The position numbers and the translations under genes were made by a program. From Alentia gelatinosa (Eukaryota; Annelida; Polychaeta; Phyllodocida; Polynoidae): a stretch of 64,000 nt of DNA. The notes under the pieces were generated by a model that was not told the DNA's origin, did not search any database, and worked only from the letters and a program-made list of their open reading frames with translations. Of this stretch, positions 1 to 10,560 are shown in pieces (the first letter of the stretch is position 1; every line of letters begins with the position of its first letter). The DNA lies in NCBI GenBank assembly GCA_950022655.1, contig OX465588.1:26645525-26709524 (forward strand). Reading direction: 5' to 3'.

Positions 1-16
1 TCTCCGTCTCCGCCAG

Positions 17-190
17 GTGATGTACATGTACTACCTGCTGGGTTTCCGGCTTCTCGGGAACTGCGACGACTCCATCTACTCGAACCAGTCGGACGTGGGG
101 AAGAAGGAGAAGGTGACGGCCGTCCACTCGGGCCCCATGACGCAGCGCAGCCGCATCTTCCGCAGTATGAACCACGTACAGCGGGCCCAG
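17..190 (+). CDS. Chitin synthase exon (first in window)
   Basis: Encodes VMYMYYLLGFRLLGN and a polar linker ending at CGGGCCCAG before GTGACA (phase 0). The bases before 17 (TCTCCGTCTCCGCCAG) look like a pyrimidine tract plus acceptor, so the exon probably starts at 17. The same frame is also open back to the window edge (LRLRQ), so the start is not certain. The linker before the next exon, about 35 residues long, is variable in this family. Confidence 0.85.
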
Positions 191-3100
191 GTGACATTCT
201 GTTAAATTATCTCTGTATTGAAGGATTGGTTCATCAGTGGTATTTGACGCTGATGGGTCATTAAGCTCAGCAGTGCTATCTCACGGTGCAGCTCACGGCT
301 GCGGCGCTCATAACACCTCACTTCACCCTTGCCCCTCACACACTCCGCACACATATTTTTCTTCCTCCCACCCACCCTTACATTTATTTTATAATCTCAT
401 TGCTAGGGCATCATGATTAATCAATCATCATATTTTATTATATCTTATCATACTTTCTTAATGATTTTGTACTTTGATAATACTTTGACACAACTATCAA
501 AATATTATCTCATAAAATTTTATGACTACTACCTATAACAAAATGTTATTTTCCCAACCTCGCTCTCACTTATATTTTCGCGCTGCGCTATAGCATAATG
601 AAGAAAGAAAATGATGAATATTTGTTCTGTTTCCGTATGCCCTCGAGTTCGGAGCGCTCAGAGATGTGAACGAGGTGATAGCCGGGTGAACAATGTTATG
701 AAGCGCTTCAAAAAAAGATGTTTATCGGGGGCAGAGACCAAACACGAATATGTTTCTGAATTTATCTTAGCCTGAATATAGTTATTTGTTTATCACCCAT
801 TGAGTATGAGTTACCGTACTCGCATACCTGTTGAGAACGAGTTCCTAATGTTAAGCCTATGGACATTTATATCAGATAAAAAGACATGCACAGGAGTCTT
901 CTACCGTAGCAGGTTTTTATTGATACTCTCTGTTACCACACTACATGTACCAAAAACCCATTCAAGTCTCGTCTTGATATTCAATGTGCAAATTAGGGTG
1001 ATAGGGTGAGACTTATGGTGCTTGTATGCATTGCCGAACCTACCGGTTACATCGAATTACTGAAATTCATGCAGGCTGGTAAAAATCGCCCACGTGCTTT
1101 GTTATACAGTATTTCTTTAATTTCCAAACAAAGTTTACCATCTGAAAAACATGAGTTACAACCGCCTATTAGAACTGTGCGACAAGTCTGACCCTGTCAT
1201 TAACAGCAACCACTTTGGCGATCATTTCCGGAAGAATCAATCGTGATCATCATGACTAGGCACTACAAACGTTCAACAAACGATCACTCACACCTCAGGC
1301 TGATCACTCGTGTATGGTCATTGGACTATCCAATGCCTTGCCCCAGAAAATGTCGCTATTAACGATCATCAAGACTATAACACACCTGCCTGGCGTATGA
1401 GAGGTGATCCTAGAACGGTGGCTATGAACGATTGTCACACCTATAAAACACCAGCCTAGAGTATGAGACCCCAAAACGGTTGCTATTGACGATCATCACG
1501 ACTATAAATACTTGCCTGGAGTATGAGAACCGATGCTGAAATGGTCTCTATTAACGATCGTCACGACTATATACCACCTGCCTAGCGTATGAGAGCTGAG
1601 CCAACGCTGATCAGCATGCTTTCACTCTTTACAGGCAGAAAACACGTACTTATTGACCCTAGACGGTGACATCGACTTCAAGGCCGAGTCCGTCACCTTG
1701 CTCGTCGATCGGATGCGAAAGAATGCCAAGGTGGGAGCAGCGTGCGGACGTATTCACCCGATTGGAACAGGTAACGTAGGTTAACTATATCTAAGTTAAG
1801 GTCAATGTCAACCCAAGGTCAATATTAACCCCAAAGTTAACATAAAACCCGGGTCAGTATCAACTCAACGGCCATATCAAACCCGGAACCCTCGGTGGAA
1901 GATCTTACGCAAGTAAGAAGCGTTAAGTTGTGTCTAATAAAAAAAAAATTAAAAAACCAAAGTCAATATCAATGCCAAGGTCAATGCAAACCCCAAAATA
2001 GATATCAAACACGAAGTCAATATCGATATCGTTACGGAGTTGTCTTGTTTAGTTTCAACCGATAAAGCAAGAATCGATGTTTGTTTGTTTGTGGTTTAAC
2101 GTCCCAGGGGACCCTGGGGGTATACATATAGGGACTAACAAGAATCGATAATTAAAGATGGTACTTGTGACACTTCGTAATCGGTTGCTGCTAAAATACT
2201 CTGTTCCTTCAACAGGTCCCATGGTGTGGTATCAGAAGTTCGAGTACGCCATCGGTCACTGGCTGCAGAAGGCGGCGGAGCACATGTTGGGCTGCGTGCT
2301 GTGTTCTCCAGGCTGCTTCTCCCTCTTCAGGGGATCCGCCATCATGGACGACAACGTGATGAGAACCTACGCCACCAAGTCCACGGAGGCGCGCCACTAC
2401 GTGCAGTACGATCAGGGTGAGGCCGCTTTTCATAGTCAGCGCTGATCTACCGATATCGAAACATTAATGAACCTTTGTCGGGGACAAGAGAACGGTACTT
2501 TGTCTCAGGCGAAGCATCCTAACAGTAGATGTGGGGTATCTAGGCAAGGGTCAGCCAACGATTAGTAAACCCCCCACCCTTTAGATGTTCTTTTGTTGCT
2601 GACAAGTTGTCGGTCAATGTTTCTAAATTGCTCACCATAAGTTTATCAACATGTTGATAAATCCAGTCGGCGACAACGGAACATTGGAAATACCCCCCTG
2701 TTCAAGTGACCAACATGGGTTACGTAATTTGCCTGAGACAAATTCACTGACAACTATACGATTTAGGAACTAATCATTCAACCCCAATTCGGTAGATGTG
2801 CATTGGGTTTTATTTCTTTTTAATGAGCGTGGGACATATGCTCAAATACGCTACTGGCTTATCTAGACGTTCAGCAGGCTGCAATACCTATCCCTTTTAA
2901 ATCAGCTTGCAAACGCAGCATCAGAGTATGAGGCTGGACCACACACTCATATACTCTGCATAAATGCTAGAGTGGTCACATAGATGGTAAGCTTGCTGCA
3001 AAAAAACAACCCTTCGCGATCAGTGTGCTAGTACAGTTACATTGTAAAGGAGCAGAGAGCCAGTGTCTTAGTGTCCTAGAGGTGTGCCCAGCTGACCATG

Positions 3101-6100
3101 AACAATCAATAGAGACCAAAATGTGTCAATAACCATTAACCATTTACTTAATCATTTTGATACTGTATTGTTACCACGTCCCGATGTATTATGTAACTCT
3201 GAGTCCAACGAGTATCTGAAAAACTCAGGACGCTGAGAGATGCTTATTCTAAATTTAAAAAAAAAACAAAAAAAAAACATGGTGATTAATATATTTGGTT
3301 TCTAGACAGGCTGGTGCGGACATTACACACACTGAAGTCCTCATTCTGTACTAATGGACATACAACTATCAGTAAGAATTTTATATTGCCATGATGTTCT
3401 CCCCTAATACTGTGGGAGAGGACCGCTGTCTCTGTGTGTATTAGCCCCCTGTTTCTGGTCGTCCTGTTTGAGGAAACTGCTTTATCTCAGCCTGGAATAA
3501 ACGTCCATAGGCTTAACATTAGGAACTATGGGTATGGTAACTCATTCTCAACGGGTGATTAACAGATAAATATTTCCAGGCTAAGATAAAATCAAAAACA
3601 CTTCCGTGCTTGGTCTGAGTCCCCATTCGCGTTTGGAGTGCTTCAGAACAGTCACTCGGCTATCGCTTCGTTCATATAACTGCGCACTCAGTACTCGATG
3701 GTGAACGAGGACACAGACCAAACACTCATCTGTTTCTTTCTTAGTCTCTGTGTGTATTAACCCCCTGCTCCTTGTTGTCCTGTTTGAGAGGACCGCTGGC
3801 TCTGTGTGTATTAACCCACTGTTCCTTGTCGTCCTGTAGGAGAGGACCGCTGGCTCTGTGTGTATTAACCCCCTGTTCCTTGTCGTCCTGTAGGAGAGGA
3901 CTGCTGGCTCTGTGTGTATTAACCCCCTGTTCCTTGTTCTGTAGGAGAGGACCGCTGGCTCTGTGTGTATTAACCCCCTGTTCCTTGTCGTCCTGTAGGA
4001 GAGGACTGCTGGCTCTGTGCGTATTAACCCCCTGTTCCTCGTTGTCCTGTAGGAGACGACCGCTGGCTCTGTGCTTATTAACCCCCTGTTCCTTGTCGTC
4101 CTGTAGGAGAGGACCGCTGGCTCTGTGTGTATCAACCCCCTGTTCCTTGTTGTCCTGTAGGAGACGACCGCTGGCTCTGTGCGTATTAACCCCCTGTTCC
4201 TTGTCGTCCTGTAGGAGAGGACCGCTGGCTCTGTGTGTATTAACCCCCTGTTCCTTGTCGTCCTGTAGGAGAGGACTGCTGGCTCTGTGCGTATTAACCC
4301 CCTGTTCCTTGTCGTCCTGTAGGAGAGGACCGCTGGCTCTGTGTGTATTAACCCCCTGTTCCTTGTCGTCCTGTAGGAGAGGACCGCTGGATCTGTGTGT
4401 ATTAACCCCCTGTTCCTTGTCGTCCTGTAGGAGAGGACCACTGGCTCTTTTTGCATTAACCCCCTGTTCCTTATCGACTTGTAGGAGAGGACCGCTGGCT
4501 CTGCACTCTCCTCCTCCAACAAGGCTACAAAGTGGAGTACTGTGCTGCCGCAGACGCCTCAACCTACGCGCCGGAGACGTTTCGGGAGTTCTTCCAGCAG
4601 CGGCGTCGCTGGATCCCGTCCACACTGGCCAACATGATGGACCTGCTCTCTGACTACCACCGCACCGTGCTCGTCAACGACAACATCTCCTACCTGTACA
4701 TGATGTACCAGGCGGTGGTGATGGGTGCCTCCCTCCTCGCTCCAGCCACTGTCATCCTCATGGTCACCGGCGCCATTCACGTCGTCGTAGGTGGTGCCCT
4801 CTATTGGCTCTGGCTGTCGGTGTCTATCGGTGCGGGCATCTTTTACATGCTCATTTGCTTCCGATGCAAACCTGATACGCAGATCACAGTGGCCGGCTAC
4901 ATGAGTACATTCTACGCGATCCTCATGTTGGCCGTTACCGTGGGTATCATCGTGCAGACCTCGCAGGACTCGTGGACTTCCCCCAACGCCATGTTCATCA
5001 CGGTCATCACGGGCATCTTCGTGTTCGCCGGGCTGCTGCATCCGGAGGAGTTCATGTGCCTCATCCCGGGCGTGCTCTACTTCCTGTGCATCCCCTCCGG
5101 GTTCCTCCTTCTCTTCATCTACTCCATGATCAACATGAACGTCGTCTCCTGGGGCACCAGGGAGATCCCCAAGGTAGGCACACTCCCTCCCCACTTCTCA
5201 CATTGACAAAGAGGTACACAAACCGGCAGTATCGTTATACAAATGTTATTGATACACAATGATGGGATACACACACCCTCCTCCCTGCTTCTCATACTGA
5301 TAAAGAGGTACACAAACCCTCCTCCCCATTTCTCATACTGACTACAAGGTACACCTTTCCTCCTCCCCTCTTCTCATACTGAAAAAGAGATACGCACACC
5401 CTCGTCCCACTTCTCCCACTTACAGCCAGGTACACACATCCCCTCCTGACTTGTCATACTGACTACAAGGTACACACTCCCTCGTCCCCACTTCTCATAC
5501 TAACAACGAGGTACACATCCTCTTTCTACTTCTCACACTGACCACGAGGCACACACACCCTCCCCACTTCTCATACTGACTACAAGGTACGCCTTTCCTC
5601 CTGCCCACTTTTCATAATGACAACGAGATACATACACCCTCCTCCCCACTTCTCACACTGACAACGAGGAAGACGGGCACCCACTGCTTCTGACACACTC
5701 CTACATGGCTAAAAATCAGAGTTCATGCATCGAAGCAGTGTCAGAAGGTTGAAATATTCTCTGTCGTAGTATGTCAGAGTACGACACTAAGTTCTCGCAT
5801 TGTAGCCAAGTTGAAAGGTTGAGAATTGTGCAGTGTGTCGGTAGCGTGTCGGAACACTTCGTGGTATATCTGGAGCTTAGTTGGTTCAGGACTTTACACT
5901 AGAGTAGCATTGACCGTTTTTCTCTAGAGCTTTTGCGACAGTTAGACAGTCTGAACAAAATGAGAGCTTTTTTTATTGTTTGACTAGATATACGTCCGGC
6001 CGGCCCTCACAGGTCATTTCCAAAGTTCTTCATTGTTTGAAGTCTATAATCGTGAATTTTCTAATAATCAGAATGCTAAAATTAACACATCGATATCGTG

Positions 6101-7822
6101 ATCTAACATGTTTAAAGTTTTTCATGGTTTAGAATCAGCCGGTCGTTTTGAAGAAATATGGGTGAAGTGTTGTATATGATGCCATATATAAAGTAGACAT
6201 TCCATTTATAGAATCAACGTGTATCATTTTCTACCTCTAAATTCTGAATGAATAGACCTGTATATTCAATCAAAATCATATAAGTATAAAGGAAAACATG
6301 TATAGTATATTATTTGTATATACAAGTATACATTGTTACATCATGGTTAAAATTCTAAGCTAAATTTCAAGGTTTTAAAAATCCAATCAAGGTAAGAAAA
6401 CCCTGAGATATATTTGAGGTGACTGCTTTGTTAATCTTCCCTTATTTCTTTCTACAGGTGGAGGATATTGAAGCCATCAAGGAGCACGAGAAGAAACTGA
6501 GACGAAAGGAGACCCTGAAAGGCATGAAGGAGTTCTGGTTAAACCTCTGTTGCTGTCTCAAACAAAGATGTGTCAACTTCATCGAGAAGCACAGCAAGCC
6601 GCAGCCAAAACGCGACGAGATTGTCAAGGAGATCATGGCGGAGTTGGAGAGGATCGAACAGGGCAAGCCAGAGAGTGCACAGGGTTCATCTGGGTACGCG
6701 ACACCACGAAACACGAGTATGGCTGACATTGAGAGGCAGTCGAGCTACGAGCGACAGTCTGTGTACGAAGGGAAGTCTGGGTACGAGTCACGTGGGTCTG
6801 GTCGGTCCGGTCTGGGGAATAACGGAATCATGGAAGAGCGTCAGCGGAGTATCGTCCGACAGCTGGATAGTATTCACAAGGACATGAACAGGATCAATGA
6901 TGGCTTAGACCGACGTGAATCTCATCGCCTCCCAGGAGACCGCGACAAGTGCAAAGACAACGAGTCTCTCACCTACAGCCAGAACAACAAGGAGAAGGAC
7001 CCTTACTACAGCTGCATCCAGAATGAGCCCAAGATCCAGCGGGATGACCTGGTCAACCCCTACTGGATCACCGAGAAGGAACTGAAGCGAGGTCCGGTAC
7101 GCTACCTGGACAACAACGAGACCCAGTTCTGGCAGAAGTTGATCGAGAAATACCTGTACCCGCTGGCACATGACGCCAGCCACGAAGCCAAGATCAAGAA
7201 CGATCTCAAGACCCTGCGCAACAACGCGGCCTTCTTGTTCTTCATGCTCAACTTCCTGTGGCTCTTCATCATCTTCCTCCTGCAGGTGGTCCAGGACCAG
7301 CTCAAGGACACCCTGTACATCCGTGTGCCGAAGAGGAACGGCACGGAGGAGCGACACTTCGAGCCACTCTCCGTCGCCTTCCTGGTCTTCTTCGCGATGA
7401 TCATTCTCATCCAGTTCATCTCCATGTTGTTCCATCGTTATGGAACCTTCCTGCATATCCTGGCTTCCACCAACCTCCGCTGCTGCAGTAAGAAGTACGA
7501 ACCCATCGGCGTTGCTGACATTGTCCAGACAGTCAAGGTCATGCAGCAGATCAAGGGCATCGCGGACGACGACGAGGAACCGGAACCGGATTATGATATT
7601 CTGGCAGACGACATTGATGACACGAATCCTGACGTCATCAGTTGTGGCGCAGAGAGCCAGCGTCGTCGTAAGCCTATCCACTACTCCAACAAGACTCTGC
7701 GTGGAGCGTTCGTCAAGCGTTACAATGCACTCTCCAAGCGCAGCCAGCGTAACAAGCCCAAACCCCAGCGCCCAGGAATCGCGCAAGTCTTTGATAATGT
7801 CGCTTATCAAGATAAGATTTAG
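17..7822 (+). CDS. Chitin synthase, C-terminal half (5 exons, 5' end outside window)
   Basis: Membrane family-2 glycosyltransferase that polymerises UDP-N-acetylglucosamine into chitin and extrudes it. Joined exons 17-190, 1635-1770, 2216-2416, 4485-5173 and 6458-7822 read about 854 codons with all phases matching. In numbering from position 17, the visible signatures are VMYMYYLLG near the start, the DGDID metal/donor motif (residues 68-72), the EDRW acceptor motif (172-175), QRRRW (209-213) and SWGTRE (392-397). About five membrane segments lie between QRRRW and SWGTRE, and two more in the last exon. A charged coiled-coil-like stretch (VEDIEAIKEHEKKL) follows SWGTRE, as in insect and molluscan enzymes. 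Family members are usually 1,500 residues or more, so the N-terminal half, including any myosin head, is upstream and cannot be judged. Exon 4 is flanked on both sides by tandem arrays that copy its own splice sites. Confidence 0.95.
191..1634 (+). other. Chitin synthase intron with degenerate repeat
   Basis: No coding signal. Around 600-870 lies a member of a dispersed family (core GTTAAGCCTATGG). From about 1190 to 1620 is a degenerate array of units of about 70-80 bases built on GATCATCACGACTATAA and GCCTGGAGTATGAGA. Related sequence recurs near 18740-18960. Confidence 0.6.
1635..1770 (+). CDS. Chitin synthase exon with DGDID motif
   Basis: Acceptor TTTACAG at 1634 and donor ACAG/GTAACG. 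Reads AENTYLLTLDGDIDFKAESV, then a strongly conserved stretch ending CGRIHPIGTG. This is the UDP-sugar and metal-binding core of family-2 chitin synthases. Starts in phase 0 and ends in phase 1, matching both neighbours. Confidence 0.93.
1790..2040 (+). repeat. Degenerate short tandem repeat in intron
   Basis: Repeated variants of AAGGTCAATATCAACCCC, about 18-20 bases each, in the intron between the second and third exons seen here. Strongly diverged; no coding frame. Confidence 0.55.
2216..2416 (+). CDS. Chitin synthase exon (GPMVWYQKFEYAIGHW)
   Basis: Acceptor CTTCAACAG, donor CAGG/GTGAGG, phase 1 at both ends. Encodes GPMVWYQKFEYAIGHWLQKA, CVLCSPGCFSLFRG and ARHYVQYDQG, the invariant catalytic block that leads into the EDRW motif of the next exon. 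All are near-identical to the usual animal family sequence. Confidence 0.95.
2417..3410 (+). other. Intron stretch without recognised feature
   Basis: First half of the intron before exon 4. AT-rich, with a poly-A run near 3257-3280; nothing coding or clearly repetitive was seen. Confidence 0.5.
3416..4505 (+). repeat. 54-bp tandem array copying the exon 4 splice acceptor
   Basis: About 13 contiguous units of 54 bases (one of 48) run from about 3749 into the true exon at 4485. One outlying copy at 3416-3469 is separated by an inserted element. Each unit reads ...CCTTGTCGTCCTGTAG/GAGAGGACCGCTGGCTCTG, which is the pyrimidine tract, AG and first coding bases of the exon at 4485, followed by TGTGTATTAACCCCCTGTT. 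In the chitin synthase frame every decoy reads GEDRWLCVY and then TAA. Because 54 is divisible by three, long meaningless frames run through both strands. Confidence 0.92.
3470..3748. mobile_element. Miniature element interrupting the 54-bp array
   Basis: About 280 bases separate an array unit ending CCTGTTTGAG from the next, which resumes at TCTCTGTGTGTATT. The insert carries CCATAGGCTTAACATTAGG and CAGACCAAACACTCATCTG, both shared with the copy near 700-860. Non-coding; termini not sharply defined. Confidence 0.5.
4485..5173 (+). CDS. Chitin synthase exon with EDRW, QRRRW and SWGTRE
   Basis: Acceptor ACTTGTAG/GAGAGGACCGC in phase 1, donor CCCAAG/GTAGGC in phase 0. Carries EDRWLCTLLL, FFQQRRRWIPSTLANMMDLL, about five hydrophobic segments (NISYLYMMYQAVVMGASLLA onward) and SWGTREIPK. 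The acceptor and first ~21 coding bases recur 13 or more times upstream in a 54-bp array. The donor is the first unit of a second array in the following intron. Confidence 0.95.
5171..5690 (+). repeat. ~42-bp tandem array starting at the exon 4 donor
   Basis: The authentic junction AAG/GTAGGCACACTCCCTCC followed by CCACTTCTCACATTGAC is the first unit. About ten more diverged units follow, of the form AAGGTACACACCCTCCTCCC then ACTTCTCATACTGAC. Around six to eight keep an AG/GTAC-like donor core. One unit is stretched by about 60 extra bases near 5220-5260. Confidence 0.85.
5691..6457 (+). other. Rest of last chitin synthase intron
   Basis: AT-rich and without a coding frame. The acceptor TTTCTTTCTACAG precedes 6458. 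Confidence 0.5.
6458..7822 (+). CDS. Chitin synthase terminal exon
   Basis: Acceptor TTTCTACAG; 454 codons to a TAG at 7820-7822. It begins with a charged coiled-coil-like region, then a Ser/Tyr/Glu/Arg-rich linker with a short internal repeat (ERQSSYERQSVYEGKSGYES). The NPYWITEKELKRG block precedes two membrane segments (NAAFLFFMLNFLWLFIIFLL and LSVAFLVFFAMIILIQFISM) and HRYGTFLHILAST. The tail is acidic then basic. The 329-codon frame on the other strand is a shadow. Confidence 0.95.
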   Translation: MEDIEAIKEHEKKLRRKETLKGMKEFWLNLCCCLKQRCVNFIEKHSKPQPKRDEIVKEIMAELERIEQGKPESAQGSSGYATPRNTSMADIERQSSYERQSVYEGKSGYESRGSGRSGLGNNGIMEERQRSIVRQLDSIHKDMNRINDGLDRRESHRLPGDRDKCKDNESLTYSQNNKEKDPYYSCIQNEPKIQRDDLVNPYWITEKELKRGPVRYLDNNETQFWQKLIEKYLYPLAHDASHEAKIKNDLKTLRNNAAFLFFMLNFLWLFIIFLLQVVQDQLKDTLYIRVPKRNGTEERHFEPLSVAFLVFFAMIILIQFISMLFHRYGTFLHILASTNLRCCSKKYEPIGVADIVQTVKVMQQIKGIADDDEEPEPDYDILADDIDDTNPDVISCGAESQRRRKPIHYSNKTLRGAFVKRYNALSKRSQRNKPKPQRPGIAQVFDNVAYQDKI

Positions 7823-8755
7823 ATTTGCCAAGAAGAACATTGATAGAACACTCCCAGGGTTCATTGCGTTTAGGTATGGCAAGCCTTTGGTCACGCTAAA
7901 AATACCCGGCAGATCTTACCCTAACACAAGAATCATATTTCGCGTGTCACATTGCCATATGCAGTACGGCCGGCTGGTCAGAGCACACAAACTAAAATGC
8001 ACATACTATACTGTGAGTCATATGAGCCTTCCTTAACTTTCACGTGAACATTCATCTCTTTTTTTTATAGGGATTGAATGCTTCACGCGCTAACTTCGAC
8101 CTATGCTAATTTCCCTATCAGCTTATATGTATCATAATGATATGTCTGGAGTTACAGCAGCGAAATCGGTGAATACCTGAATGGTGAAATCATTTGAGTC
8201 TTCGATCAATCTGGCACAAGATAAGGGACTGCAATCTCGTCTCAAGTTAAAAGAATGAGGTCATGCCGTGTAAAGTAAGAAGTGTTATTCTGAATCGGAA
8301 GATAAAGACTCAGAAGCATCAGGAGGGACTGAGGGCAAATATATTCACGCGATGCCTTTCAAGGGCTTTTAAAGGCATATCCTACAATTAGCAGTTGCGC
8401 CACCTGGTAATTTTTAAATATTCACATTCATCCATGTCAATTGTTTTTCTGGCATATTCCGAAAGCAAATGAACAGAATCTAACCTTTACTACATTCTGT
8501 GAAAGCTTGGGGAAAAGCACATGAGGTTTACTATATGAAAATCAACTTTTTAGAATTTCTATTATTTCCATTATGAAATTGATATCTAACCCAAAAACTA
8601 ACACAGTATCAAATTCAATAATTCAGTAACATATTTAGGCAAACAGAGTGGAAGAAGCAAACAAAATAATTCTATAGAGTACTAAAAAGAATACAGGAGC
8701 ATGATGATTGACCACAGTGTGAAAAAGATACTGTGCGTAAGGTTTCTCAGAGATA

Positions 8756-8799
8756 AATAAAGACAAATATATGTGAAAGGATTCGGAAATATGAATAAA
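8756..8799 (+). other. Candidate polyadenylation signals of chitin synthase
   Basis: AATAAA occurs at 8756-8761 and 8794-8799, about 930 bases after the stop codon. No stronger candidate was noticed closer. This is only a motif match. Confidence 0.3.
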
Positions 8800-10379
8800 C
8801 TCTGCTTTTATTAAAAGAACAATTTTTTTTAAAGTAGCACGGTACTCCTATTCTTTTAGTGAGTTATGTGTTTCTCGACATTTTGAGACCATTATATTCA
8901 ACTTTCAGTAAAATGACATGGATATTTATTTTCAAGACCAATTGGCCTTTTTCCGTAGGCTGGTGTCGCACCTTATCTGCTTAGTTACCCCACGGCTGAA
9001 GCCAAACATTCACCTGGCAACCTATTCTTTAGCACTGGATCACTAAGTGTATGTGTATAAATAGGTCCATAATACCCATCTACATTATTTCCAGAGAAAT
9101 AATAATGATTGCATCGTATTCTATGGTATTCCAGCTCAAATCTGGTATGGCATACATACATATTGCCTCAATAATACTTTAGATATAGCATAGATAACAT
9201 AGGATCACCGAAATTGAATACACACTAATACATTGGCAAGCCTAGCCATAATATGTTTATCTTTTTCCAAGTTAGAACCAAGATAATTATCAACTATAAA
9301 GTTTAGACAGCTCAGACTCACTGATACAATTTCCTAGTTTGCACCAACAACTTAATCTGTCAAAAAACAACGCCCCTGTAATCACACCCACCATTCACAC
9401 TTTAGGTGTGATTACTGTGTGTCTCTATGGGCAAGGGCCCAGACTCGGACATGTTTGTCCGAGCGGCCGCGTTACTAGACAGTGGGCCTTTAGGCGGCGC
9501 TGAACGGCAACACCTGTATTGTCCGATATGCCTTTAAAGAAGGTGTGGTATGCTGGAAGAACGCATCAGGTTTCCGGTATGACGTGTACTCTGGACAGAG
9601 GCCAGACGTTGGAGAGTGTGGTCGACTTGATCTTGCATTGTTTTTTACTTAAACTTGTTCACATGTGGACATTTATGAGAATCCTTCTGCTGACTCTGTG
9701 TAGATTCTTTTTGGTATAGAGGAAACCAGTGGTTTTCACTGACTAATATACAGTGAGTCTTATTACATAGTAATTGCACAAGTAATTTGCCTGATTGAAA
9801 TCATTTAACGATCTTAAAAATTGATATGTTCAACAATATCCACTCGAATAGATTTCAGATCTTATCCCATTCTTGAATTCTCATTAAAATGTGTTATCGA
9901 AAAAGATATAAAGAAAGCAAACGTCATTTTACCCAACGCTGCTTGGGGGGGATTCTTACCATAGTGTTGGGTACGAGTTTCCCTTGTTACTTCTATGGAG
10001 AACTATACCATGGTGTGATAGATACTGGGAACTCACAGGAGGCAAATTAACTACCCTTTGTGCTCCCAGGCTGTTTAATAATGAAAATTGATGATAATGA
10101 AAATGATTGTGATGAGAAAGGGACTGATCATCAATCGGAAACTCTACCAAAGTCTCTCCTTGAGTACTGACTATATGACCAATTACGAGGGCCAGACTTC
10201 CCCTAATCATGAAAGATTCAGGTAATATTTGTGTATACCTTTAACTGGTATCACCTACATTGTACTTGACTGAATAAAATAAGTGTCATGGACATCAGAT
10301 GCACACGTTTCTATAGGTGAGTGTCAGCCTACGCATAATGTTCCTCATTTGCCTCATCATGCTGGCAGCTCACAGATGA

Positions 10380-10560
10380 GCATAGAGTAATATGAGGAAA
10401 CATACTTACTGTGGGCGAACTTATGTCTGGTCTTGGTCTTTTGTCCTGGAAATATGTCCCCATGCCACAGGTAAAGGGACCTAATTCCGGGACAAAAGAC
10501 CAAGAATGGCATCATATCCCCAACAGTAAATACGTTTTCTTATCATTACATACTTAAAAA
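10380..10560. repeat. Imperfect inverted-repeat (foldback) element
   Basis: CTTGGTCTTTTGTCCTGG near 10435 pairs with CCGGGACAAAAGACCAAG near 10488. The pairing extends outward, imperfectly, through TACTTACTGTGGGC and CCCAACAGTAAATA to about 80 bases per arm. It looks like a non-autonomous foldback element. Confidence 0.55.

Noticed and set aside
3581..4653. Three long overlapping frames (293-313 codons) on both strands
   Set aside because: They exist because the 54-bp repeat length is divisible by three; the translations are pure 18-residue repeats and none continues the real exon frame.
4559..5194. 211-codon minus-strand frame
   Set aside because: Shadow of chitin synthase exon 4; His/Glu/Asp-rich as expected from reading opposite membrane-coding DNA.
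6905..7894. 329-codon minus-strand frame
   Set aside because: Lies opposite the chitin synthase terminal exon and reflects its codon bias; no family resemblance.
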